A DNA stretch of 8,141 bases from an uncultured Spirochaetales bacterium (GCA_946061495.1 CAMGSV010000111.1:1-8141), one strand, 5' to 3'. Numbered from the stretch's first letter, positions 1 to 6,011 are shown. Notes: a model not told the origin generated them from the letters alone. A program made the numbers and translations.

Positions 1-1
1 G

Positions 2-1066
2 ATTTATTCCAAGAAGGCTCGGGTTTTCCAGGGACCGAAGGTGTCCGTCTGCATTCCTGCTCGGAATGAGGAAAAGAACATTGAGGGCTGCATTCGTTCC
101 TTTATGGCACAGAGCTACGAGAATTATGAGGTTCTGGTGCTCAACGACAACTCCGAGGACAGGACTGCTGATATACTGGACTCCCTGGAGAAGGAATTCC
201 CCGGCAAACTGCGGGTGTTCAACGGAAAGCCTCTGGAGGAGGGCTGGACTGGGAAGATTTTTGCCATGAACCAGTTGATTCAACATGCTGATGGAGAGTA
301 TCTTCTCTTTTCAGATGCGGACACCATTCATAGAAAGGATTCCATCGCCTTTGCGGTGACCAATCTCACTGTCCACAATGCGGACATGCTCTCAGGATAC
401 ATCAAGGAGAAGCTGGTGACCTTTGGAGAGCGGATTACCATTCCCCTGATGTTTATGCTGACTGGCTTTGTCCTGCCCATGTTTCTTAATAGGATCACTC
501 CCTTTCCCTTTACGTCTGTGGCCATCGGCCAGTACATCATGATCAAGAAGAAGGTGTTTGAGGCGGTGGGTGGTTACGAGACCATGAAGAACCTCATCAG
601 TGAGGACGTTTTCTTGGCACGTCTGGTGAAGAAGCGGGGGTATAAGACAATCTTCACTGACTGCAAGCGGGCCGCCACCTGCCGTATGTACACGGGATAT
701 ACAGAGAGCGTGAACGGAATAACGAAGAACATATTCTCCTTCCTGTCAAACAATACAGCTATAATTCTGGTGGCAATTTTTGGGGTGACCTGCTTCCTGC
801 TGCTGCCCTTTCCCCTGTTTATTGGAGCATTGATTGCAAATATTGCGGCAGGTGGCTGGGTTACCACCATCACCGTGCTGCTGGGAATCAATGTCCTCTT
901 GATGTTCATTGTGTGGGTGCTGGTGTCTGGCTCCCAGCATCTTCCATTCTCAACGCCTTTTTTGTATCCGGTGCTTTTCGGCAATCTGGTGTATATGGCT
1001 ACCCTCTCCTATATTAGGACCGTTTCCGGCAAGGGATATGTTTGGAAGGGCAGGGTAGTCCACTAA
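2..1066 (+). CDS. Family 2 glycosyltransferase, membrane-anchored (5' partial)
   Basis: Likely transfers a sugar from a nucleotide-sugar to a membrane lipid or terpenoid acceptor at the cytoplasmic face. Counting from the GTG at 41 as residue 1, the GT-A fold shows VSVCIPARNEE (2-11), LNDNSEDRT (34-42), EGWTGK (67-72), the metal-binding DAD (92-94), the ED pair (188-189) and an RMY motif (215-217). Three hydrophobic segments follow at about 237-268, 272-298 and 303-325, then a short basic tail ending in WKGR. This layout resembles the CrtQ/HpnB type of GT2 enzyme. The frame is open leftwards to base 2, and the codons before 41 read as a plausible linker (IYSKKARVFQGPK). The GTG at 41 would begin inside the first beta strand with no ribosome binding site, so I infer that the real start, probably with an N-terminal membrane segment, lies outside the window. 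The acyltransferase follows after one base. Family assignment is firm; acceptor and sugar are unknown. Confidence 0.88.
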   Translation: MYSKKARVFQGPKVSVCIPARNEEKNIEGCIRSFMAQSYENYEVLVLNDNSEDRTADILDSLEKEFPGKLRVFNGKPLEEGWTGKIFAMNQLIQHADGEYLLFSDADTIHRKDSIAFAVTNLTVHNADMLSGYIKEKLVTFGERITIPLMFMLTGFVLPMFLNRITPFPFTSVAIGQYIMIKKKVFEAVGGYETMKNLISEDVFLARLVKKRGYKTIFTDCKRAATCRMYTGYTESVNGITKNIFSFLSNNTAIILVAIFGVTCFLLLPFPLFIGALIANIAAGGWVTTITVLLGINVLLMFIVWVLVSGSQHLPFSTPFLYPVLFGNLVYMATLSYIRTVSGKGYVWKGRVVH

Positions 1067-1067
1067 T

Positions 1068-1796
1068 ATGGCATATAAGCACGGCGACAAGCTGATTCCT
1101 ACCGATCCTTGGTTTCGGATGGCTGCGTTCCTTACCTTTTATTCATTGATTGTTCCCGCCTCAGTTCTGGTGTGGGCCTTGTACCGAAACAAAATACGAG
1201 GGCGAAAGAACTTACGGTGTGTGAGCCATGCCATTACGGTGTCCAACCACACATTGTTGCTGGATCCGGTGATGATGGTATCTACCGTGTTTCCTGGGCA
1301 TTTCTTCCAAACGCTTTTGGAGGCAACCGTCTGTGCTCCTGTGGTGGGTACTTTGACTCGGTTGCTGGGGGGGGTGCCTATTCCTCGTGGGGATGTCCAC
1401 TTTTCGGCCCTGAAGGAGGGGTGTCAGGAGGCCTTCCGTCGGAATAAATTCATCCATTTCTATCCTGAGGGCGAGTGCTATCTGTACAATGCTTGTCCTC
1501 GAAAATTTCACCCAGGCGCTTTTTTCCTGTCAGCCAGTCTGGATGTCCCCATTATTCCCATGGCTACAGTGTTCCATAAACGGCGGTGTCGTCCGACCGT
1601 GCATCTGCATGTCCTTGAGCCGGTGTATCCAGCTGACTACAATGTGCGCAGGGAGGATGGTTCCATCGATCAGACAGCCCTCCGCCACTATATGGATGCA
1701 GTGAGGCAGCTGATTGTGGATAAGATTCAGCAGGAGCAGGGAACCGGTATATATTATAAGGGTGCCATGGACCGAATCCGCGGTATTAACGCATAG
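1068..1796 (+). CDS. PlsC-family 1-acyl-glycerol-phosphate-type acyltransferase
   Basis: A 242-residue acyltransferase of the PlsC/LPLAT superfamily, expected to move a fatty acyl group from acyl-ACP or acyl-CoA (or acyl phosphate via a carrier) onto a hydroxyl of a membrane acceptor. A hydrophobic anchor lies at about residues 18-39. Block I is NHTLLLD (60-66, the catalytic HX4D pair His61/Asp66), block II is GGVPIPRGD (101-109), block III is YPEG (132-135) and block IV is VPIIP (160-164). The usual Thr-Arg-Ser after PEG in block III is replaced by ECYLYN, so the acceptor may not be lysophosphatidate. The ATG is one base after the glycosyltransferase stop and only weak purine-rich sequence (about 1044-1055) precedes it, which suggests translational coupling. 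By context it probably acylates the product, or supplies the acceptor, of the glycosyltransferase. Superfamily assignment is secure; substrate is inferred. Confidence 0.87.
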   Translation: MAYKHGDKLIPTDPWFRMAAFLTFYSLIVPASVLVWALYRNKIRGRKNLRCVSHAITVSNHTLLLDPVMMVSTVFPGHFFQTLLEATVCAPVVGTLTRLLGGVPIPRGDVHFSALKEGCQEAFRRNKFIHFYPEGECYLYNACPRKFHPGAFFLSASLDVPIIPMATVFHKRRCRPTVHLHVLEPVYPADYNVRREDGSIDQTALRHYMDAVRQLIVDKIQQEQGTGIYYKGAMDRIRGINA

Positions 1797-1823
1797 CTTT
1801 CTTCTTTATCATTTCATTGCTTT

Positions 1824-1844
1824 GAAAATTCCGCAGGGGTTTTC
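1824..1844 (+). other. Hairpin after the acyltransferase gene, overlapping the permease -35
   Basis: GAAAATTCC (1824-1832), loop GCA, GGGGTTTTC (1836-1844) forms a 9-bp stem in RNA if two G-U pairs are allowed. It lies 27 bases after the acyltransferase stop. The T-rich stretch after it begins only at about 1856 and is short, so it is a poor intrinsic terminator. It may be a weak 3' end for the upstream operon or may have no role. Its right arm overlaps the predicted -35 box of the permease promoter. Confidence 0.35.
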
Positions 1845-1868
1845 ATAATGTGACATTTTTAGTATAAT
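1840..1868 (+). promoter_or_regulatory. Sigma-A-type promoter of the purine permease
   Basis: The -35 box TTTTCA (1840-1845, 4 of 6 to consensus), a 17-base spacer and a perfect TATAAT (1863-1868) predict a start near 1875. That gives a leader of about 30 bases, too short for a purine riboswitch. AGGAGG (1891-1896), 8 bases before the ATG, is the ribosome binding site. Confidence 0.65.
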
Positions 1869-1876
1869 TGTGACAT
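1849..1876 (+). repeat. TGTGACAT direct repeat pair in the permease promoter
   Basis: Two identical 8-base copies of TGTGACAT lie at 1849-1856 and 1869-1876. Their starts are exactly 20 bases apart, about two helical turns. One copy is in the spacer between -35 and -10 and the other covers the predicted transcription start. The placement fits an operator for a repressor binding as tandem units, but no known regulator is recognised from the motif. Confidence 0.4.
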
Positions 1877-1904
1877 ATTATTTAGATCTGAGGAGGATCA
1901 TAGA

Positions 1905-3194
1905 ATGGAAAAGCTGTTTAAGCTCCAAGAGCGGAGCACGACAGTTCGGACTGAGGTGGTGGCAGGAATCACTACCTTCTTGACCATGGCGTATATTCTG
2001 GCTGTAAACCCCGGTATGCTGGGTGAGACTGGCATGTCTGCAGGTGGGGTGTTCACTGCCACCGCTCTTTCTGCAGCCATTGCAACCTTGGTGATGGCCT
2101 TTGCCGCAAACCTTCCTGTTGGATTGGCTCCTGGTATGGGTTTGAACGCCTTCTTCACCTACACCGTTGTCTTCGGTATGGGCTACAGCTGGCAGGTGGC
2201 GTTGACCGCCGTATTCCTTGAGGGAATTCTGTTTATCGTGCTTTCTTTCTTCAATGTCCGTGAGGCCATCATCAAGGCAATTCCCGGCAACCTGAAGAAG
2301 GCGGTGGCTGTAGGTATTGGTCTGTTCATCGCACTGATTGGTCTGGCCAACGGTGGACTGGTGGCCAGCGACTTGGGAACCATCATCGGATTTGTGCCCC
2401 TGAAGGGTGGTGCTCCCATGGTTGCTGTCATCGGACTGATCATCACCATCATCCTGTTCTCCCTGCGGGTTCCCGGCTCAATCCTCATCGGAATCCTGCT
2501 GACCACTCTGGTGGGCATTCCCTTTGGTGTGACCACAGTTCCCGAAGGCTTCTCTCCTGTTTCCCTGCCTGCTGCACCCCTGTTCTGGCAGTTTGACTTC
2601 TCAGGTGTGCTGACCTTCAAGTTCTTCACCGTGTTCTTCACCTTCCTGTTTGTGGATATCTTTGACACCATTGGAACTTTGGTGGGTGTAACGACCCAGG
2701 CTGGCCTTACCGACAAGGAAGGAAATATTCCCAATGTAAAGCAGGCGCTGTTGGCCGACGCCGTGGGAACCTTGGCTGGTGCTGCCCTGGGAACCTCTAC
2801 GGTCACCAGCTTTGTTGAGAGCTCTGCCGGTGTTGCCGTTGGTGGACGCACCGGTCTGTCCTCTGTGGTGACTGCCCTCCTCTTCCTGGTGGCACTCTTC
2901 CTGAGCCCCCTGTTCCTGCTGGTGCCCTCTGCTGCCACTGCTCCCGCACTGATTTTTGTCGGCTACCTGATGATGAAATCTGTGGTGGGCATTGACTTTG
3001 AGGATCCCACCGAGGGAATTCCTGCCTTCGTGACCATCCTAGTGATGCCCTTTGCCTACAGCATTGCCGAGGGAATCGTATGGGGTGTCATCGCCTACGT
3101 CATCCTGAATGTGGCAGCTCGGAAGTTCAACAAGATTTCCATTGTAACCTGGGTGCTCTTTGTAATCTTCTTCCTGCGCTTCTTCTTCAAGTAA
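1905..3194 (+). CDS. NCS2 / AzgA-family purine-base permease
   Basis: A 429-residue polytopic membrane transporter of the AzgA branch of nucleobase-cation symporters (the group of B. subtilis PbuG/PbuO and E. coli GhxP/AdeP). It is expected to import hypoxanthine, guanine or adenine with protons for salvage. Seen in the sequence: TM1-like GITTFLTMAYILAVNP (21-36), the family signature GLAPGMGLNAFF (73-84), VDIFDTIGTLVG (250-261), and the TM10 region with GTSTVTSFVESSAG (296-309), where Glu305 sits at the conserved substrate-site position. Hydrophobic segments run to the C terminus, giving roughly the 12-14 spans of the family at normal length. The start is fixed by AGGAGG 8 bases upstream. 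It is a single-gene unit with its own promoter and terminator. Which purine it carries cannot be read from the sequence. Confidence 0.93.
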   Translation: MEKLFKLQERSTTVRTEVVAGITTFLTMAYILAVNPGMLGETGMSAGGVFTATALSAAIATLVMAFAANLPVGLAPGMGLNAFFTYTVVFGMGYSWQVALTAVFLEGILFIVLSFFNVREAIIKAIPGNLKKAVAVGIGLFIALIGLANGGLVASDLGTIIGFVPLKGGAPMVAVIGLIITIILFSLRVPGSILIGILLTTLVGIPFGVTTVPEGFSPVSLPAAPLFWQFDFSGVLTFKFFTVFFTFLFVDIFDTIGTLVGVTTQAGLTDKEGNIPNVKQALLADAVGTLAGAALGTSTVTSFVESSAGVAVGGRTGLSSVVTALLFLVALFLSPLFLLVPSAATAPALIFVGYLMMKSVVGIDFEDPTEGIPAFVTILVMPFAYSIAEGIVWGVIAYVILNVAARKFNKISIVTWVLFVIFFLRFFFK

Positions 3195-3204
3195 GGGGAG
3201 TTGG

Positions 3205-3224
3205 AGCCTTGGATAGCCAGGGCT
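3205..3224 (+). other. Small hairpin just after the permease stop
   Basis: AGCCTTGG (3205-3212), loop ATAG, CCAGGGCT (3217-3224) forms an 8-bp stem with one G-U pair, 10 bases past the stop codon and 5 bases before the main terminator stem. No T-tract follows directly. It may protect the mRNA 3' end or form a tandem structure with the terminator. Confidence 0.4.
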
Positions 3225-3229
3225 GATGG

Positions 3230-3278
3230 ATGCCGTCATTTGGAGGTGGTGAGACTCCTTCCAGATGACGGCATTTTT
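3230..3278 (+). terminator. Intrinsic terminator of the permease gene
   Basis: ATGCCGTCAT (3230-3239) pairs perfectly with ATGACGGCAT (3265-3274). The stem extends inward through TTGGAGG against CTTCCAG with G-U wobbles, for about 17 base pairs, and a run of five T (3274-3278) follows. This is a strong rho-independent terminator that separates the permease from the redox operon. Confidence 0.88.
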
Positions 3279-3361
3279 GATTTGAGGCCCTCTTCTTTTG
3301 TCTGTAGAGTAAAGTTTTCACAAAATAATATGCCGAAAGGGAAGAAATCATGTTGGATTTG

Positions 3362-3370
3362 TGGTATATT
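3362..3370 (+). promoter_or_regulatory. Possible extended -10 promoter for the FTR-like/trxA operon
   Basis: TGG-TATATT (TG at 3362-3363, hexamer 3365-3370) resembles an extended -10 element. No good -35 hexamer lies 16-18 bases upstream. A start near 3377 would leave a leader of about 17 bases containing GGAGG. A promoter is needed here because the permease terminator lies upstream. Confidence 0.4.
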
Positions 3371-3380
3371 TGGAAAAGAT

Positions 3381-3385
3381 GGAGG
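3381..3385 (+). promoter_or_regulatory. Ribosome binding site that sets the FTR-like start
   Basis: GGAGG ends 2 bases before the ATG at 3388 and 8 bases before the ATG at 3394. The 8-base spacing favours 3394, giving a protein beginning MKVILNEDPEF. The earlier in-frame GTG (3361) and ATG (3379) lie at or upstream of the binding site. Confidence 0.7.
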
Positions 3386-3393
3386 TAATGAAA

Positions 3394-3594
3394 ATGAAGG
3401 TTATACTGAACGAAGATCCTGAATTTGTAGCCAAGATGCGGGCAGCCCTGCAGAAGAAGGAGGGCTATTGCCCTTGCCGTCTGGAGAAGATTGACGACAA
3501 CTTCTGTATCTGCAAGGAGTTCCGGGATCAGATTGCTGACCCTGACTACGAGGGCTATTGTCACTGTAGATTGTACTACAAAACAAAGGACTAA
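3394..3594 (+). CDS. Minimal ferredoxin-thioredoxin reductase catalytic-like protein
   Basis: A 66-residue soluble protein with six cysteines in three C-X-C pairs: CPC (26-28), CIC (38-40) and CHC (56-58), with YCPCR and YCHCRLYY contexts. The ferredoxin-thioredoxin reductase catalytic chain has the same CPC...CPC...CHC order; there, four cysteines bind a [4Fe-4S] cluster and two form the redox disulfide. By that analogy C26, C38, C40 and C56 would be cluster ligands and C28/C58 the active disulfide. The spacings differ: 9 and 15 residues here against 16 and 8 in the chloroplast/cyanobacterial enzyme. The protein is also much shorter than the roughly 110-residue classical chain, and no variable-chain gene is in the window. 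The next gene, 18 bases on, is thioredoxin, which supports a role in passing electrons from ferredoxin to thioredoxin in an anaerobe. Family membership is likely; the reaction is inferred. Confidence 0.8.
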   Translation: MKVILNEDPEFVAKMRAALQKKEGYCPCRLEKIDDNFCICKEFRDQIADPDYEGYCHCRLYYKTKD

Positions 3595-3612
3595 TTTTAC
3601 AAGGAGAATACA

Positions 3613-3924
3613 ATGGCTGTATTGAAGGTAACAAAGGAACTGTTCGAGTCACAGATCAAGACAAGTGACAAGGTGGTTATGTTGGATTTCTATGCCGATT
3701 GGTGCGGTCCCTGCAACATGGTGGCCCCCATTGTGGCGGAGATTGCCGAAGAGAATCCTGACTACTGCATCGGCAAGGTGAACGTGGATGAAGAGCCAGA
3801 CTTGGCCCGCCAGTTTGGCATCACCACTATCCCCACCCTGGTAATCCTGAACAAGGGTGAGCTGGTGCGCCAGTCTGTTGGAGCCCTGCCCAAGGAGAAG
3901 CTGGAAGCCTTCTTGAAGGGCTGA
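3613..3924 (+). CDS. trxA: Thioredoxin
   Basis: A 103-residue cytoplasmic dithiol reductant for enzymes and oxidised proteins. It shows the complete thioredoxin signature: active site WCGPC (residues 30-34, redox Cys31 and Cys34), the buried acid Asp25 in the LDFYADWC strand, cis-Pro74 in the TTIPTL loop and the conserved G82 and G90. Length is typical. One additional cysteine, Cys52, lies outside the active site and is a possible regulatory or modifiable thiol. AAGGAG (3601-3606), 6 bases before the ATG, fixes the start. It is second in an operon with the FTR-like gene, which suggests that the two proteins are redox partners. No NADPH thioredoxin reductase gene is in this window. Confidence 0.96.
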   Translation: MAVLKVTKELFESQIKTSDKVVMLDFYADWCGPCNMVAPIVAEIAEENPDYCIGKVNVDEEPDLARQFGITTIPTLVILNKGELVRQSVGALPKEKLEAFLKG

Positions 3925-3957
3925 TTCTCGGCTGGAACACGGCAAGCTCCTGACTGG

Positions 3958-3998
3958 AACCCATGATGCAGTTTTTTCTGCTCATGGGTTTTTGTTTT
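3958..3998 (+). terminator. Intrinsic terminator after trxA
   Basis: AACCCATGA (3958-3966) pairs with TCATGGGTT (3982-3990). Above it, after one bulged T, GCAG (3968-3971) pairs with CTGC (3978-3981) around a loop of six T. The T-rich tail TTTTTGTTTT (to about 3998) follows the stem. It closes the FTR-like/trxA operon, so the dCMP deaminase needs its own promoter. Confidence 0.9.
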
Positions 3999-4008
3999 AT
4001 AGGGAGGT

Positions 4009-4037
4009 TTGACAAAGGACAAGCCATGGATTAGTAT
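4009..4037 (+). promoter_or_regulatory. Promoter of the dCMP deaminase gene, abutting the start codon
   Basis: A perfect TTGACA (4009-4014), a 17-base spacer and TAGTAT (4032-4037, 4 of 6 to TATAAT) form a good sigma-A-type promoter just after the trxA terminator. A start 7 bases past the -10 box falls at about 4044, which is the A of the ATG. GGAGG at 4038-4042 would then lie upstream of the transcript, and it is in any case only 1 base from the ATG, too close for normal use. Confidence 0.6.
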
Positions 4038-4043
4038 GGAGGT

Positions 4044-4541
4044 ATGGATGATACATCGGTACCTTACCAGCGTCCCTCTTGGGACCATTACTTTATGGAG
4101 ATTTGCGACACCGTTGCCAAGCGGGCCACCTGTGATAGAGGTAGATCTGGCTGCGTCATCGCCAAGGAGAACCGCATCCTGGTGACAGGCTACGTGGGGG
4201 CACCTGCGGGGCTTCCCCATTGTGACGAGGTGGGCCACCAGATGAAGAAGATGATTCACGAGGATGGCTCTGTCACCCAGCACTGTGTCCGCACTGTTCA
4301 CGCCGAGCAGAATGCCATCTGTCAGGCCGCCAAGAACGGCATCTCCATCGAGGGGGCAACCCTCTACTGCCGCATGACCCCCTGCCGTACCTGCGCCATG
4401 CTTATCATCAACTGCGGCATCGGGCGGGTGGTATGCCAGCGGAAATACCACGACAGCGCCGACTCTCTGGCCATGTTTGCCCAGGCTGGAGTGGAGATTG
4501 TCCACCTGCTGGACGAGGTGCAGCAGTACGAAAAGATGTAA
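4044..4541 (+). CDS. Deoxycytidylate (dCMP) deaminase
   Basis: A 165-residue zinc enzyme of the cytidine/deoxycytidylate deaminase fold that converts dCMP to dUMP, the precursor for thymidylate synthase. The N terminus has the family motif RPSWDHYFMEI (10-20), then RGRSGCVI (32-39) and TGYVGAPAGLPHC (48-60). The catalytic zinc site is HAEQNA (His86, proton-shuttle Glu88) with PCRTC (Cys114, Cys117). Length is normal for bacterial dCMP deaminases (for example the ComEB type). The ATG at 4044 is the only start that keeps RPSW: a stop codon lies in frame at 4032 and the next ATG, at 4095, would remove the motif. The GGAGG before it is abnormally close, discussed under the promoter. It is monocistronic and convergent with thrC. 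No thymidylate synthase gene is adjacent. Confidence 0.93.
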   Translation: MDDTSVPYQRPSWDHYFMEICDTVAKRATCDRGRSGCVIAKENRILVTGYVGAPAGLPHCDEVGHQMKKMIHEDGSVTQHCVRTVHAEQNAICQAAKNGISIEGATLYCRMTPCRTCAMLIINCGIGRVVCQRKYHDSADSLAMFAQAGVEIVHLLDEVQQYEKM

Positions 4542-4573
4542 AAAAAACCTGCAAGGATGCTTGCAGGTTTTTT
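4541..4573. terminator. Bidirectional terminator between dCMP deaminase and thrC
   Basis: CCTGCAAG (4548-4555), loop GATG, CTTGCAGG (4560-4567) makes a perfect 8-bp GC-rich stem. It is flanked by seven A on the left (4541-4547) and six T on the right (4568-4573), so it has a T-tract on whichever strand is transcribed. It overlaps the deaminase stop codon by one base and ends 3 bases from the thrC stop, serving both convergent genes. Confidence 0.93.
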
Positions 4574-4576
4574 CAT

Positions 4577-5989
4577 TTAAAGGTTGGCCATTAACCATTC
4601 CTTGAAGCTTTCGTAGTCGGCAGACATAGGCTGTGACAGGTCTGGCAGTCGCAACACCTTTTCCAGACGGTCCGGCAGGGGGGGCTCACGGCCAATGGCC
4701 TGGCTTACGATGTCGCCGAACTTTGCCGGGTGAGCGGTTTCCAGCACCACACCGATGGCCTCACGGTTCAGCACCTTCTGGGCCCACTGAGGGAGGCTGG
4801 GGGTGAGGCCGGGCTTGGTGTAGTCTCCCGCCACTCCATCTGCCAGGCGACTCATGGCTCCACGGCGGATATCATCCCAGGCCTGCCAGGCCACCGCTCC
4901 GTGGGGATCGATGATGTAACCGGTGCGGCGGTTGCAGCTGCGGATGGCATCCATGGTGCCGGCATCATCCAGCCAGTAGGAGGCCATGTTCTTGCGGACC
5001 TCCTCTAGGGTGAACATCGCCTGCATCCGCTCGTAGTTGCTGGGGGCTCCCACGTCCATGGCATTGGACAGGGTGGCAACGGAGGGGCGGGCTTGGTATT
5101 CGCCAGTGGCAATCCAGTCGGGGATGGTGCGGTTTGAGTTGGTGGCAGCCACAAATCCCTGGATGGGGGCGCCCATCTTCTGGGCCATGAGGCCGGAGGT
5201 GAGGTTTCCGAAGTTGCCGGAGGGAACCACGCAGATGATAGCGGGGGTGTCTATCTTGTTGTCCCGGGGGCTGCGGTGGCGTACTACCAGTGAGGCGTAG
5301 GTGTAGTAGAAGCTCTGGGGCAGAAGCCGAGAGATGTTGATGGAGTTGGCGGAGGACAGGCGGAATTGCTGTCGCAGCTCAGCGTCGGTAAAGGCTGTTT
5401 TCACCAGCTTCTGGCAGTCGTCAAAGGTGCCTGCCACTCGCAGAGCACGGACGTTGCCGGTGAAGGTGGAAAGCTGCTTTTCCTGCAGTGGACTGATCTT
5501 TCCCTCTGGATATAGGATGGTGACATCCAGACCCGGCACATTGTGGAAGGCACTTCCCACTGCACTACCAGTGTCTCCAGAGGTGGCCACGAGAATGTGC
5601 AGGGGCTGCTCCTCATTCCTGTTGAAGTAGGACATGACCCGGGCCATGAAGCGGGCGCCGAAATCCTTGAAGGCGCAGGTGGGGCCATGGAAGAGCTCCA
5701 GCACGTAGGACTGGGGATCCAGAGGAACTACCTGGGCATTGAAGGGATAGGCATCCATGATGATTTCCTGCAGGTCATTGTCAGGAATCTCTCCCTCCAC
5801 AAAGGGCTTTATGGTCTCATAAGCAATCTCTCGGAAGGATGGCTCACTTGTCTTGTTCAGGATACGAGAGCTGAGCGTGGGCAGCTCCACAGGCATATAC
5901 AGGCCGCCAGTTGTTGCGTTCATGCCACTGACAACAGCTGTCTTGAAGTCAACCCTAACGGAAGGGTCCCTAGTATCGGTATAAATCAT
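4577..5989 (-). CDS. thrC: Threonine synthase
   Basis: A 470-residue PLP enzyme that converts O-phosphohomoserine to threonine and phosphate, the last step of threonine biosynthesis. It is of the longer type shared by E. coli and yeast. Seen: N-terminal YTDTRDPS (3-10) and TTGGLYMP (26-33), the PLP lysine Lys108 in AFKDFGARF (106-114), ATSGDTGSAV (135-144), NSINISRLLPQ (215-225), the phosphate-cup PSGNFGN (256-262) and TAHPAKF (418-424). Length and motifs are complete. The ATG at 5989 is chosen because AAAAGGA (about 6004-5998) lies 8 bases upstream and family members begin here. An in-frame GTG at 6025 would add 12 residues with no ribosome binding site and falls inside a promoter. No other threonine-pathway gene adjoins it. 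The leader is at most about 47 bases, too short for a T-box. Confidence 0.96.
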   Translation of the reverse strand: MIYTDTRDPSVRVDFKTAVVSGMNATTGGLYMPVELPTLSSRILNKTSEPSFREIAYETIKPFVEGEIPDNDLQEIIMDAYPFNAQVVPLDPQSYVLELFHGPTCAFKDFGARFMARVMSYFNRNEEQPLHILVATSGDTGSAVGSAFHNVPGLDVTILYPEGKISPLQEKQLSTFTGNVRALRVAGTFDDCQKLVKTAFTDAELRQQFRLSSANSINISRLLPQSFYYTYASLVVRHRSPRDNKIDTPAIICVVPSGNFGNLTSGLMAQKMGAPIQGFVAATNSNRTIPDWIATGEYQARPSVATLSNAMDVGAPSNYERMQAMFTLEEVRKNMASYWLDDAGTMDAIRSCNRRTGYIIDPHGAVAWQAWDDIRRGAMSRLADGVAGDYTKPGLTPSLPQWAQKVLNREAIGVVLETAHPAKFGDIVSQAIGREPPLPDRLEKVLRLPDLSQPMSADYESFKEWLMANL

Positions 5990-6011
5990 TTCGTTTTTCC
6001 TTTTGGCTGGG

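Noticed and set aside
1875..1904. Purine riboswitch before the permease
   Set aside because: Only about 30 bases separate the predicted transcript start from the ATG, and none of the conserved purine-aptamer sequence is present there or in the preceding intergenic bases.
2183..2938. A 251-codon minus-strand open frame inside the purine permease
   Set aside because: It is antisense to a convincing transporter. The translation is rich in Thr, Arg, Pro and Ser with no recognisable motif, so it is a coding shadow.
4026..4034. A two-codon frame (ATG GAT TAG) just before the dCMP deaminase, as a possible leader or reinitiation site
   Set aside because: It lies within the spacer and -10 of the predicted promoter, so it is probably not transcribed.
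3762..4598. A 278-codon minus-strand open frame spanning trxA, the intergenic region and the dCMP deaminase
   Set aside because: It runs antisense through two genuine genes and two intrinsic terminators, with no ribosome binding site and no recognisable domain.
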